Shown here one piece after another: positions 9,834 to 22,400 of a DNA stretch of 48,994 nucleotides. Under the pieces are notes generated by a model, which was not told where the DNA came from, ran no database searches, and saw only the letters and a list, made by a program, of their open reading frames with translations. A program made the position numbers and the translations under genes. Position 1 is the first letter of the stretch; each line of letters opens with the position of its first letter. Source of the stretch: Rhizoclosmatium globosum (Eukaryota; Chytridiomycota; Chytridiomycetes; Chytridiales; Chytriomycetaceae); assembly GCA_002104985.1 (NCBI GenBank), contig MCGO01000255.1, positions 1 through 48,994 on the forward strand, given 5' to 3'.

Positions 9834-10625
9834 ATGAGTTTGCAGTGGACGATTCGAGCCAAAGATGAGAAGCCACCGCTCCAATTCCTCCAAGGATTTC
9901 CCCTCTTTGTGATTAGTCAAATAGTCGTTCAAACTGGCCATTTTGTACTCCTAAACTATTATGGCACATTTGGACTTGTACTGTACTCGATACTCTTGGC
10001 AGCTAATATGGCACTCGATCCTTTGGCCTCGAACAGTTTTGGGAAGAATGTTGAAATCTTGAGGGCAAATGGCTTTACTGACGGCTTTGTTGTTGTCGCA
10101 ATGCTTGTAAATCTCGTTTCCTCACAGGCACTCACTTTAATCGTGATCAACTGGATTGGTGGACAAGATGGTATGGCAAGTTTATGGAGCTCCCAAGTTT
10201 ACAACTTCCAGTTGCTGGGAAGAATTCTCATTAACTTGGGCAGCACTGAGGTACTTTTCTTCTTGGCACACAAGTTCCTTCACCAAGTTTGGCCCGAAAT
10301 ACATGTCATGCATCATTGCTGTAAACATTCCTCATGGACAACAAACCTTATATTTCATCCAATTGATCTTGCGTTTGAATTTGGAGGACCTGGAGCGATT
10401 TTGTTGCTGCTGCATTATTTTGCTTGGGAGCAGGATAAACCAGCTTTGCTCCTTAGCTACATGTTCGTGCAGACTTATTACGCTATTGATCATGATGAAT
10501 GGACACGAACCTATCATTATGAGCACCATGCAAAGATTGACTCTGTATACACGATATACGTCCATAAGCGTGAAGATGCAAAGCTAAACCGGGTGAAGAA
10601 ACTGATTAAAAGTGTGAGCAATTAA
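9834..10625 (+). CDS. fatty acid hydroxylase / sterol desaturase superfamily membrane enzyme
   Basis: An intronless gene of 263 residues. It has several hydrophobic membrane segments (about 22-62, 84-106, 128-145, 187-215) and the three His clusters of the membrane di-iron family: HKFLH (146-150), HVMHH (157-161) and HYEHH (228-232). These bind the two irons that activate oxygen for hydroxylation or desaturation of sterols, sphingolipids or fatty acids. The substrate is not clear: the sequence is shorter than ERG25 or ERG3 and I cannot assign it to either. It should act in the endoplasmic reticulum. An AATAAA at 10659-10664 lies just before the start of the next gene. Confidence 0.85.
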   Translation: MSLQWTIRAKDEKPPLQFLQGFPLFVISQIVVQTGHFVLLNYYGTFGLVLYSILLAANMALDPLASNSFGKNVEILRANGFTDGFVVVAMLVNLVSSQALTLIVINWIGGQDGMASLWSSQVYNFQLLGRILINLGSTEVLFFLAHKFLHQVWPEIHVMHHCCKHSSWTTNLIFHPIDLAFEFGGPGAILLLLHYFAWEQDKPALLLSYMFVQTYYAIDHDEWTRTYHYEHHAKIDSVYTIYVHKREDAKLNRVKKLIKSVSN

Positions 10626-10674
10626 AGCAGTTATTTTCTCTTCTTTCTTGTTTCACTCAATAAAACGCACATCA

Positions 10675-12174
10675 ATGTCACGCCTTCACCAGAACCCGTT
10701 CAACGACACCACCGAAGACCCATTCGCAGACGAGTCGATCCACGCGGCACTTGTCTCGTCGGGTGCGCCCCAGGGCTACTCGCTGCCGTCGTCGCACGTT
10801 GAGTTGATGGAGGCGCCGGCCCCGCGGATCGGCGGCACTTCAGCGCTTCCGGCGGCGGCCTCGGCTTCGACGGCGGCGGCGGACTGGGCCAAGCGCGAGG
10901 CCGAGTTGCGACGCCGAGAAGAAGCCCTGGCGCAGCGGGAACAAAGTGTTCAGCAGCAAGAAGCTGCTTTGAGGGCGCATGGTTTGCACCCACCTAACTG
11001 GTTGGTGGTTTTGTTGTTGTTTTTAACTGGTTGTAGTAGTAGCGATTGCTAACACCTGTACCTACTCGTACTCGTACTCGTACTCACAGGCCCCCCTTCT
11101 ACCCTCTCATCTACCATGACATTGACCAAGAAGTCCCTGAGTCATCAAGAGTTGTCGTTACAAAGGTGTGTGCTTGAAGAACTCAATTGCAGATCGTTGG
11201 TGGGATGAATGTTTGTTGCGTTTGTAATAGCCTGGGAATAAGGAACGTGGGTCGTTGGGAGACATGCAATTCACCCTGACTCGTTCTTGCGCACCGTGCT
11301 ACGAATGACTTCAAATACAAGCATAAGATGGTGCAAATGAGCTTGGAGTCGCTGCAAATCCATCTCCCTTTTCGCCGCCAATCTTCCAAACTTGCTGACA
11401 AACAGTGCAGATTTACAATTACTGGCTCTCCACTGTCGTTGCTCTTCTCATCAATGCTGTTGCGTGTCTTGCTATCCTCGCCTCCCACTCCACCACAACT
11501 GGTGGAACTGATTTTGGTGGTGCCCTCATTTATTCTGCTACCATCACTGCTCTCTCCTTCTTTGCCTGGTACAGACCTGTCTACACCGCTTTCGCAAAGG
11601 ACTCGTCCCTGTTTTTCTACATCTTCTTGCTCTTTGAAGGTCTGCACATCTTGTTTGCTGCCTACATGACTGTTGGTCTTCCTGGATCTGGTTCAGCGGG
11701 TCTCATCAATTTGTTGTCTGTCCTTACTGATGGGAAATATGTTGCTGCTGCCTTTTGTGTGAGTAGGAACCGTCAGTGGTCATTCTGATACCTAGAGAGT
11801 TGTTGGTGAAGTTGCGAGCCTATTCTATTCTGGAGGTCGAGCCTGCCAGCAATGTTTTAGATAATGGTTAAACTATCTGGATGCTGCGCGGTGGGGCATT
11901 TCATTTCTTGAATGGCGAGCTTGCGAGCATATCGGTCCGGAAGCAGGAAGAGCGAATTTGCAAGAGAACACAATCTCTCATCTGTCTGTTGGTGAAAAAA
12001 ATATTGACATCACTTTCCCAACAGATTCTTGCCACTGGTGCTTGGGCCTTTGATGCCTTGTTTGGTTTCTGGTTGTGGGTTGAGGTGAATGCCCACGTTA
12101 AGCGGGGAGGTCACTCTTTGGACAGTGCCAGAGCCCAAGCAGTGCAAATGGGAGTTTTGGGATCTGCTGCGTGA
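10675..12174 (+). CDS. secretory carrier-associated membrane protein (SCAMP)
   Basis: Four exons, 10675-11000, 11090-11165, 11411-11758 and 12025-12174, give 299 residues. The N terminus has Asn-Pro-Phe (QNPFND, an EH-domain ligand). A Glu/Arg-rich coiled coil follows (WAKREAELRRREEALAQRE, about 62-92). Next comes the SCAMP signature NWPPFYPLIYHDIDQEVP and four membrane helices. This order (NPF, coiled coil, PPFYP...YHDI, four TM) is diagnostic. SCAMPs cycle between Golgi, endosomes and plasma membrane. The 5' end is much richer in GC than the rest. The start is only 49 bases after the stop of the hydroxylase gene. Confidence 0.92.
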
Positions 12175-12376
12175 TATCAACGTTTGTTGGTTTCGTGGTG
12201 GACGAAGCAAGGTGTCCAAAGGGGGTGGACAGGTTATTCGTTTATGTCTTTTGTTTATTTCCAAATTTGAGTAACTCCCATGTTGAGTAATCTGATCATT
12301 GTTATTATTTACTCTATTTCATTCCATCTCTTTTCTCTTTTCTACTTTTCTTTTTTCCAACCAACACAGCAAACAA

Positions 12377-13342
12377 ATGGTGATTCGACAGTTCTAGCCT
12401 CCCCCTCTTTGCTCAGCACATTTAGTTCCTCGATCGGGACGCTCTTCAAACAATGAATGAATTGGGAGAATGAAGTGCAGATCGACCCTTCCATGAGCTT
12501 CTATGGGACACCAACTGGAATCGGACCTCAACAGCTTACGCTATGGAATCGTAGAAACGAAAGAATGTTTATCTGTGGGTTTCCTCAATGGAATGCGAAT
12601 CTCAGCCAGTCTCAACCCCTGAGCGCCTCATCATCAAACTTCAACGAAACGTGCCCAACACTGCAATCCAACAGCAACACCCATACACGATCTCTTTCCA
12701 ATGCACCTCTCACTCTCTCCCGAAACAGCTTGTCCTAACAAAATCCATCCCAGTCTCTCCCAAAAATCCTCACACAAGTCGTTATCGCATCAACCCAAAT
12801 CTTTGGCCGTGCCTTTGTCGAAGCATACAAGAACGTATCGGCGTCTGCGGCTGCCAACGCGGGAGCTAGAGGGGCTATGGATGCTGCAACACGAAACACT
12901 GGAATGACTGTTGACGAGGCTGAGCTTATTCTGAATTTGAAGAAGGCGGGCGATGTGCATGCTGTTGGGCGGGAAGAAATTATGAAGGTGAGGAATATGG
13001 GCTTCGTTTTTTTAGTTTTGGGGGTGTGTTGTGAGGGGTTTGGCACTGCATTGAGGGAGTTGAGTTGGATGGAATCGGCAGGAGGTTTCGGATACAAAGT
13101 TTGTTATTGCGAGAGGAGGGTGGAGCGAAGTGCTGTGGAGGAAGATTCAAGTTTTGAAGATGATATTCTCTACTCTCTGGCAAAACTCATTTTACTGACA
13201 ATCTTTCATTTCACAGCGATATGAGCATCTGTTCAAGGCTAATGACCCAGCTGAAGGAGGATCTTTCTATCTGCAGTCTAAGATTGTCAGGGCGAAGGAG
13301 CGATTGGAGATGGAGCTCGACAAGGATAACAACAAACAATAA
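12377..13342 (+). CDS. PAM16: mitochondrial import motor subunit PAM16/TIM16
   Basis: The protein core is certain: exons 12754-12987 and 13217-13342 encode [20 protein letters not shown]... through [20 protein letters not shown] to the stop. This is the Pam16 degenerate J domain, which lacks HPD and binds Pam14/Tim14 to control mtHsp70 at the TIM23 channel. An in-frame TAA at 12736-12738 followed by a CTAAC branch site and CAG acceptor shows that the start codon lies in an upstream exon. The best solution is an exon of just ATG (12377-12379) followed directly by GTGATT and a 374-base intron. That gives 120 residues, normal for Pam16. The first exon is inference. Confidence 0.85.
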
Positions 13343-13668
13343 TTATCATTCTTTCATTTTTATGGACTTCTGTGTCCAATCTTGCCATAAAAAGTAAATT
13401 CCATTTAACTGTTTTACAATGTTCTTCATATTATCGAAGCGAACTTCCAATTGTTCCTTAAAGACGCATTGTGGAATCAATTAGTAAGTTGCGCTTACGA
13501 CGCAGGAAGGGTGTCGGAGATGGTGGTGGCGTTACTGCGGAAAAAGTGAGGCAGAGCAGGACCACATGAAAAAAATTCCATCTGAAAAATTCCCACGATT
13601 TTTGCCTTCCTTTTCTTCACGGCTTCTGTTTCTTGGGCCTTTCAATTTATCAAAATCCTAACCACACA
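13343..13668. other. intergenic region, PAM16 to first ABC transporter
   Basis: This 326-base gap holds the PAM16 3' end and the ABC promoter. I see no gene, repeat or clear element. Confidence 0.5.
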
Positions 13669-16600
13669 ATGGACGAAAAGACAACTGCTGCGATGGTGGT
13701 CAATTCAACCCATACTCGCATATCCTGGAATCCAGCTTCGTTTGTTACCGTTGGCTGGATCTTTCCTTTGTTGAAGGTTGGAGCCAAGAAGCCCTTGAAT
13801 GAAGAGGTTCGTTGGAGCACTTAGTTTGACTGGGGCCATGCGGTTGACAGTGTGCATTGCAAACAGGACTTTCCATTACTTGCCACAAACGAGACTGCCG
13901 CTCATAGTGTTCACTGGCTGGACAAGTTCACTGCCGAAGCTGCCGAATACTCCCGAGCTGTTGCCAAGAACCCAGAAGAAAAGAAAACTAGAAAACCTCC
14001 AGTTCTTCTGAATGCATTGCTGCCACATGTGATTGGTGTCTTGTGAGTTCAAAAGTTTTGAGTACCTCCATATTGATATGTGATTTGCCGACCAGTGTCT
14101 TCAATGGATTCTGTCAAGGGATTCTTGTTGCGTTGAATCTGACCATGTCGCTCATGGTTGGTGTGGTGAGTTTTACCCTCTTGAATCCCGTTTCCAAACT
14201 TAGTTTCCGTTATCCAGGTCACCAAATATCTTAATGGTGAATACTCCGGCCCTCAAGCTTTCAATAATGGTTACATACTTGCCCTGCTCTTGTTTGTTAT
14301 GCAGCTTGTTTCCCTCTTTGCCGAGAATGTGTCCAGTTCCTTGACTACAATCACCAACGTCCGTATGGGTGCCGCTTTGACCTCTGCAGCTTACAAAAAG
14401 AGCTTGAATCTTGCCGCCAAGTCTCGCCAAGCTTACCCAGCTGGTAAAATCAACACTCTCTGTGTCGCTGACGTCAACAACGTCAAGCGTTTTATTGATG
14501 CTTTCAACAAAACTTGGAGTATGCCTATCCAAGTTATTGTCTCCATTTACTTGGTTAGCACGCTTCTCAAGGTTTCCACTGCCGTCGCTGCGGCAGTGTT
14601 CATCGGAATCGGAGCGCTCGCATTTTTGGTTATGCCACAGCTGGGTGCATCTATGGGAGTGTACATGAAGGCTCAAGACTCCAGAACTAGTGCTCTTCGT
14701 GAGTTCTTGTACGGAGTGAAGGTTGTCAAGTACCATGCATTGGAAGAGCACATTGAATCAAGAATCGAGGTTGCTCGCACTGAACAAGTCAAGGGACTTA
14801 GAATGTTTGCTTGGAGCATTGTCAAGTTACTCTTTATTTTGATTTCTCAGCAACAATTGACCACTCCTTTGACTTTGGCGACATTCGGAGCTCTTGGAAA
14901 TAACATGGATGCAGCAACGGTCTTCGTTGCCTATTCTTTGCTTCAAGGGCTTACTGGTATTTCTGGTCAAATGACAGGTGTTATGGGGTAAAAAGATTTG
15001 AATATTCACGTCCTTATTCTAATACTATATTCCCAAACAGTGGTCTTGCCCAAGCTTTCGCCTCTTACAAGCGTATTTACGAGTTTTTAATTGCTGAAGA
15101 AGCTGACCAGAGTGAAACCCCCGTTATGCTGCCAGCTGATGCATCTGAAAAGGCTTCCATTGTACTCGACAAGGCTTCCTTTACATGGGAATCATCAAAG
15201 AATGCAGAAGCTCCTAAGCCAGCTGCGAAACCAAAGAAGGGAAAGAAGAACAAGAAAGATAAGAAGGAAGAAGTTGAAATGGCTGCAATCGTTCCAGACG
15301 CCGTTGACACCGATATCTTCACGCTTGAGGGATTTGATTTGACTATTAAGAAGGGTTCATTGGTTGCCGTGGTTGGTGCTACTGGATCAGGAAAGAGTTC
15401 TCTCTTGTCGGCCGTCACGGGAGGAATGCGCAAGACTGGAGGTCAGGCAACTGTGTATGGCTCTATCGGTTACTGTCCTCAAGAACCTTGGATTATTTCT
15501 GGCTCTGTTGAAGACAACATCACGTTGTTGGATGAAACTGTGAAGGGGGCTTGCAATCACGCGGTTCAAGCTTGTGCTTTGTCCAGAGATCTTGCCTCAC
15601 TTTCTAATGGGCTTGGAACTCAGATTGGAGAGAAGGGTATCAACTTATCTGGTGGTCAAAAAGCCAGAATTGCACTTGGTGAGTTTCCTTCCAAACATTA
15701 TCGAAATTTGCTTCTTACACATTGTTTGGAACAGCTCGTGCTATTGCCCGCAACCCAGATATCTTTGTATTGGACGACCCTCTTTCTGCTCTTGATGCTC
15801 ATGTTGGCAAGGAAATCTTTGAGGGAACCATTCTTGGTTCTCCAATGAAGGGAAAGACTGTCATCATCGCCACTCACTTGTTGCACATTTTGCCCAAGGT
15901 GGATAATGTTATTGTCATGGAACAAGGAAAGATTGTTCAAAACGGAACCTTCAAGGACCTCATGGCTGACACAAATGGAAGACTGTTCGAAACCATGAAA
16001 GACTACCACCTCGATGAGGAAACTGAAAAGAAAGAAGTTGCGAAGAAGGAAGAAAAAATTGCCGATAACAAAAAGGAAGAAGCGGTTGCAGAAGACCGTC
16101 AAGTCGGAAACGTCTCCTTCGCTACATACAAGTCTTACTTCAAGGCCTGCGGAACCAAATGGACCTCGCTTGTCGCATTTATTACAATCTTTTCAGTATT
16201 GCTTCAGAGTTTTACGGAACTCTTGCTTTCTTTCTGGACTTCGAACTACCTCAATTTCTCCAACCTTATGGATTACGTTTACATCTACAGTGGTCTTTCT
16301 GTTTTCACCGCCTTGGCTTTCGTTGGGTCTTCCACTGTGATTATTTACATGTGTATTGATGGAGGAAACTATTTCCACAACGCGGCTTTGAAGGGACTCA
16401 TGAATGCACCAATGTCCTTCTTCGACACTCAACCCATTGGTCGTTTGTTAAATCGTATGACTGGTGATGTTGGATCTCTTGACAGAGATATGGGTATGGT
16501 TTTGACCAACCTCCTCGCGAATGCTGGAGGAGCTATTGCAACCATGGTTATTCTTTGGATCATTTCCTGGCAGTTTATTCCAATTTCTCTTGCATTGATC

Positions 16601-17928
16601 AGCACGTCTTTCTTCATGTTCCAGTTCTACCGCAAGTCTTACCGTGAGCTTAAGCGTCTCAACTCGATTATGCAGTCTCCTCTTGCTGCTCATGTTTCTG
16701 AAACTATGTCTGGACTTCCAACGGTTTTGTCTTACCGCGCTCAAGACATCTTTATTGAGCGTCAGCTCTCTAAAATGGATAAATCCAACTTGGCTACGAT
16801 GCTCTTTTCACACGCTCAGCTTTGGTTCATGATTCGTTTGGAATTGATTGGAGCATTGATTACTCTGTCGCTCACGTTGCTTGGTGTTGGTGGATTGATT
16901 GACAAGAGATTCATCTCTCTTGCTTTGGCCGCGACAATGTCGTGGGCTCATGGAGTCAACTTTACACTCATGATGTTTGGATCTTTGGAAGCTTCGGTAA
17001 GTTCATCAATTTATTTACTGGTCGAGCCAATTTTAATCATCTTTCTTTCTAGATGGTTGCTGTGGAACGTTTGAACCACTATGCCCACGACTTGCCACAA
17101 GAAGCTGCTCGCGTATTGCCAAAAGACGGAAAGATGGTGAACTGGCCTACTGCTGGAGCTGTGGAAATCAAAAACTTGGAGATTGCGTATGAGGCTCGTC
17201 CAGATCACGTTGTCATCAACGGCATCTCTCTCAAGATTCAGGCAGGTGAAAAGATTGGTATCGTCGGTAGAACTGGATCTGGAAAGTCTACGTTGATGGA
17301 TGCCTTCTTCCGTTTGATGGAGGCCAACAAGGGAGCTATTGAAATTGACGGCGAGAATATCGCGACTCTTGGCCTCAAGAAACTCCGCAGCAGCATTCAG
17401 ATGATTCCACAGAACCCAATCTTGTTTGATGGAACTGTTCGCTCCAACGTTGATGTTGTTGGAAAGTATTCCGATGATGAGATTTGGTACGCGTTGGAGT
17501 GTTGCGGCATGAAGGAGTACATTTCTGGTCTGACTGAGAAGCTCGAGTCGCCGATTACTGAGGGAGGAGCCAACCTTTCTGCAGGCCAGCGTCAGTTGTT
17601 GTGTCTTGCCAAGGTGTTGCTTCAAAAGTCCAAGATTCTCATTATGGATGAAGCGACGTCGTCTGTTGATGCTGAGTCTGATTTGCGAATCCAGGATTCG
17701 ATGAAGACGCATTTCAAGGACGCGACAGTGATCAGTATTGCACACAGATTGAACACGATTGCGGCATTTGACCGTATTCTTGTGTTGGACCATGGAAAGG
17801 TTGCCGAGTTTGAGGCTCCACACTTGCTGTTGTCTCGTGACTCTATCTTTGCAGAGATGGTGAATGCGACTGGTGCTGCCAATGCAGCTGTGATTCGTGC
17901 CATTGCGAAGGAGCATTATGAGCAATAG
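13669..17928 (+). CDS. ABCC/MRP-type ABC transporter, copy 1 (YOR1-like)
   Basis: Seven exons, 13669-13806, 13867-14042, 14096-14165, 14218-14987, 15041-15678, 15735-16996 and 17053-17928, give 1309 residues. The order is TMD1-NBD1-TMD2-NBD2 without a TMD0. NBD1 has Walker A GATGSGKSS, signature LSGGQKARIAL and Walker B VLDDPLSALDA (Asp where a catalytic Glu would be, as is usual in ABCC NBD1). NBD2 has GRTGSGKST, LSAGQRQLLCLAK and a Walker B ending LIMDEATSSVDAE with the catalytic Glu. A Lys/Glu-rich insert sits in NBD1 between FTWESS and IFTLEGF. Such transporters export conjugates or drugs; the cargo is unknown. The second copy starts 1.5 kb downstream. AATAAA at 17970-17975 is the likely poly(A) signal. 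Confidence 0.93.
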
Positions 17929-17969
17929 AATAGACTTCTATGATATATTATTTAGTTGTGCATGCCTTG

Positions 17970-17975
17970 AATAAA
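17970..17975 (+). terminator. poly(A) signal AATAAA of ABC copy 1
   Basis: Canonical AATAAA 41 bases after the stop. The same motif lies at the same distance in copy 2 (23784-23789) within a nearly identical 3' flank. Confidence 0.65.
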
Positions 17976-18036
17976 TGAGACCGAGTTACTCTTTCATATT
18001 CATCCACATTTTTCACTTCCAACTACTCACAACGTA

Positions 18037-19269
18037 ATGCAACCCACGCCACCACCAACAACACCGTCCACGCACCGCCTTGACACGCTCAGTCTCAAGA
18101 AAGAAATCAATGAATCACTCGGGGCCGAGCGCGCCAGTCGGTACTGGGCGCTGTTGACGAAGGGGCTCCTCGGATCGCTGCCAATGTCCGTGTTTCGCAG
18201 CGAGGCCTCGGCGCTGCTTCAGACGCCGCACGAGCACAGTGAGTTGTTGTTGTTGTTTGTTTGTTTGTTTGTGGAGTAGTTCCAGTCTCATCCAACCACC
18301 ATCCACAACAGCACTCCACAACTCACTCGTTCTCGCCGTCCTCGCAAACGCCGCTTCTCCCACTTCAGCCACCGCCTCAAATGCCCCGAATCAACAGGCA
18401 CACGCGCTCTTGATTACCCGTTCACTCAAGCGCTCTCTGGCTCCACTCGCACATCAAAAGCTGGCTCTGCCCCAAAAGCAGAAGGATCCTCTGGCTCAAA
18501 CTGCGTCCGCAAACACCGGTGCTTCTTCCAGAAAAGACGCGGACAAAAAGGCGAAGCGTGCCCGAAGAAAACTGGACAAATTGAGAACAATTCAGGCGTT
18601 GGAGGACCAGGCCCGCGCTGCCATCAAGGCCGTCCAGGATAATGCGAAGCGGCTGGATGATGCGGCAATCCCGCTCCGCTTTCAGCTGCCTGACCCTGAG
18701 GCTTTACTTCCATCAACTCTCACCCCGGAAATTCAGGCTCGAATTCAAATGTTGCAGACCTGTCGCCAGTCTGCCTCCCTCCCATCAATTGATACCCTCA
18801 AGTCTCGCATGCAGGTCATTGCAGCTTTAAATGGCGTGGAAATTGATCCTGATTGTGTCTCGTTCATGGAACAAGCTCTTTCGGTTGGTTTTATTCTTAT
18901 CAAACAGCTAAATACTGATGGCATTTTTTACGTATATAGACTTATTTGAAGGATATTGTTGCATCAGTTCAAGAACGTGTTCGTCAGAATCACTTGGAAT
19001 CATTGGCAGTTAACGCAAATCAATCAAAACAATCCGGCCCTACCACACCAGCAAAACGAACTGCATCAGAAGCATTCGATCATCATGATTCGGGAATGAT
19101 GGGGGGTGGATCTGGAATGGGAGGAGAGGCTGCTAATTTGAGGTTATTGCAAGGCGGCGGCGTACTTACAACTGAGGATATGATTTTGAGCAGCGAAATT
19201 ACTCCAATTCTGTTGAAGAGGTGTCCCGGCTCCGTGGATACAATTGAGTTACTCTTGAGCTCGAAATAA
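18037..19269 (+). CDS. HFI1: SAGA complex subunit TADA1/Hfi1 (Ada1)
   Basis: Three exons, 18037-18238, 18312-18883 and 18940-19269, give 367 residues. The N-terminal segment (DTLSLKKEINESLG...YWALLTKGLLG...F) matches the start of the SAGA-Tad1 domain. A basic linker follows, then a histone-fold-like C-terminal part (LPSIDTLKSRMQVIAALNGVEIDPDCV, then YLKDIVASVQERV). TADA1/Hfi1 pairs by its histone fold with Taf12 and is needed for SAGA integrity in transcription activation. Intron 1 begins with a GTT/GTTT microsatellite (18243-18271). The gene lies between the two ABC transporter copies but is not itself duplicated. Confidence 0.8.
18243..18271 (+). repeat. (GTT)n/(GTTT)n microsatellite in TADA1 intron 1
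   Basis: GTT repeats pass into GTTT repeats directly after the splice donor. Confidence 0.8.
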
Positions 19270-19476
19270 AAAGTTGAGATTGAGTGTAACAAAAGTGTAA
19301 AACAAAATGCCACAGAATACGAAAGCGTACGTGCTATAAACAATAAAGCACGAAGGGTTAACTGGCAATACACTTCTGTTTGAGCGCCACTGGCTCTGCC
19401 TGTTGCCCCCAAACTTGTCCCACGAAAACAGACCATTTAAATTTTTGGTTGCTGACGCAAGCCAGCACACAAAAAG

Positions 19477-22400
19477 ATGACGGAAAAAGCAACTCATCCA
19501 TCACAAATGAAAGGATCTGTACGCCCACGCATTGAATGGAACCCAGCGTCCTTCATCACTGTTGGCTGGATCCTCCCACTCCTCAGACTCGGGGCCAAGA
19601 AGCCGTTGGAAGAAGAGGTACAAAGAGAACTTCGTTTTTGAGTTTGATACTACAAGTGAAATGGGAGCTAACACTTCTTTATAGGACTTACCTCTGCTTG
19701 CAACGAAGGAAACTGCCGCTCACTCTGTCCACTGGCTTGACAAGTTCACTGCCGAGGCTGCCGAGTACTCCCGCGCTATTGCCAAGAACCCGGATGAAAA
19801 GAACACAAGAAAGGCCCCTCATTTGTTGAATACATTGATGCCACATGTTCTTGGAGTCTTGTGAGTGTGGCTGAATTGTGTTATATTGACACTTAAAACT
19901 CTTTTTTTTAAGTGTCTTCAACGGAGTTTGTCAGGCTATTCTTGTGACTTTGAATTTAACAATGTCCCTCATGGTTGGTGTGGTAAGTGTCTTCGCTGTC
20001 AGTTCCAGTTTCCAAAAATACTAAGGTCAGACGTCGATGGAATAGGTCACGCATTATCTCAATGGCTCATACAATGGTCCATCTGCTTTCAACAATGGAT
20101 ATGCTCTTGCGTTCCTCCTCTTTGGAATGCAGCTCTTATCCGTCTTTTCATCTACAATTTCAAGATCTTTAACCAACATCACCAACGTGCGTATGGGTGC
20201 AGCCCTGACCTCTGCCATTTACAAGAAGAGTTTGAATTTGGCATCCAAGTCGCGCCAAAAGTACCCAGCGGGTACAATCAACACTCTTTGTATCACTGAC
20301 GTTACCAACGTGAAGGGATTCATTGAAGCATTTAACCAGACATGGAGCATGCCTATTCAAGTCATTGTTGCCATTTATTTAGTCAGCAATCTTTTGAAAG
20401 CGTCCACTGCCGTCGCCGCGGGAGTATTTATCGGAATCGGTTCTTTGGCGTTTTTGATTATGCCAAAGCTTGGAGCTGCGATGGGCGGATACATGAAGGC
20501 TCAAGATTCAAGAACTACAGCCTTTAGAGAATTCCTTTACGGTGTGAAAGTTGTCAAGTACCATGCCTTGGAAGAGCATGTGGAATCAAGAATCAATGCT
20601 GCGCGGTCTGAGCAGATCAAGTCCATTAAGAACTTTGTTAAAAACATTGTGCTGCTTTTGTTTGTCTTGATTGCTCAGCAGCAGTTGACGACTCCACTTA
20701 CAATTGTCACGTATGGAGCACTTGGAAACGATATGGATGCAGCTACGGTCTTCGTTGCCTTCTCGCTTCTTTCTGGATTAACTGGAATCTCTGGGTCTCT
20801 GTCTGGTATCATCAGGTAAGAATTTTCATCGACATAAATCCTTCATACTCACTCTCGCAAAAATAGTGGTCTTGCTCAAGCTTTTGCATCATACAAGCGC
20901 ATTTACGAGTTTTTGATTGCTGAAGAGGCTGATCAGAGTGAAACTCCGACATTCTTGCCACATCAGGAGAGTGACAAGTCGTCTATTGTACTCGACAAGG
21001 CTTCCTTTACATGGGAATCTTCAAAGAATGCAGAAGCTCCTAAGCCAGCTGCGAAACCAAAGAAGGGCAAGAAGAGCAAGAAAGACAAGAAGGAAGAAGT
21101 CGAAATGGCTGCAATCGTTCCAGACGCCGTTGATACCGATATCTTCACGCTTGAGGGATTCGATTTGAACATCAAGAAAGGTTCTTTGGTTGCCGTGGTC
21201 GGTGCTACTGGGTCCGGAAAGAGTTCTCTCTTGTCGGCCGTCACGGGAGGAATGCGCAAGACTGGAGGTCAGGCAACTGTGTACGGCTCTGTTGGCTACT
21301 GTCCTCAAGAACCTTGGATTATTTCTGGCTCTGTTGAAGACAACATTACATTGTTGGATGAAACTGTAAAGGGAGCTTGCAATCACGCGGTTCAAGCTTG
21401 TGCTTTGTCGAGAGACCTCGCCTCACTTTCCAACGGATTGGGAACGCAGATTGGAGAGAAGGGTATCAACTTATCTGGTGGTCAAAAGGCCAGAATTGCC
21501 CTTGGTGAGTTTCCCTCCAAACTTTATCGAAATTTGTTTCTTACACATTGTTTTGAACAGCTCGTGCGATTGCCCGCAACCCAGACATCTTTGTGCTGGA
21601 CGACCCTCTTTCTGCTCTTGATGCCCATGTTGGCAAGGAAATCTTCGAAGGAACCATTCTTGGTTCTCCAATGAAGGGAAAGACTGTCATCATCGCCACT
21701 CACTTGTTGCACATTTTGCCTAAGGTCGACAATGTTATTGTCATGGAACAAGGAAAGATTGTTCAAAACGGAACTTTCAAAGAGCTTATGGCTGACACGA
21801 ACGGTAGACTCTTTGAAACCATGAAAGACTACCACCTGGATGAAGAAACTGAACAGAAACAAGTTGTGAGAACAGACGAAAAGGCCGCTGAAAACAAGAA
21901 GGAAGAAGCTGTGGCTGAAGATCGTCAAGTCGGTACAGTTTCGTTTGCAACTTACAAATCGTACTTTGCGGCATGCGGAATTGCAACCTCGGTGTGGATT
22001 CTTCTCATTTCAATTGTTTGTGTGTTGCTTGGTATTGGGACTGAGCTGTTGCTTTCTGCATGGACTTCCAATTTCCTGAACTTCAGCAACCCAATGTACT
22101 ATGTCTACATTTACAGTGGATTGTCAGTCTTTACCCCAATCATGTGGGCTGTCACTTGTATCCTTACGCTAAACATGGCTGTGAATGGAGGAATGCACTT
22201 CCACGACGCAGCTTTGACAAGCATTCTGGCTGCGCCAATGTCCTTCTTTGACACACAACCTATTGGAAGATTACTCAACCGTATGACTGCTGACGTTGGT
22301 CACATTGATCGAGACATTGGAATGATTCTGACGAACCTGTCTGTGAACTTTGGTGGTGCAATTGGTACCATGGTCTTGCTGTGGATTGTCTCTTGGCAGT

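Noticed and set aside
17011..17925. 304-codon open frame on the minus strand (and similar ones at 14200-14751, 23362-23739)
   Set aside because: They lie antisense to conserved ABC transporter exons and arise from codon bias there; they have no recognisable protein features.
18037..19269. TADA1 as part of the ABC duplication unit
   Set aside because: Only one copy exists and no second fragment is visible after ABC copy 2; it lies between the copies without being duplicated.
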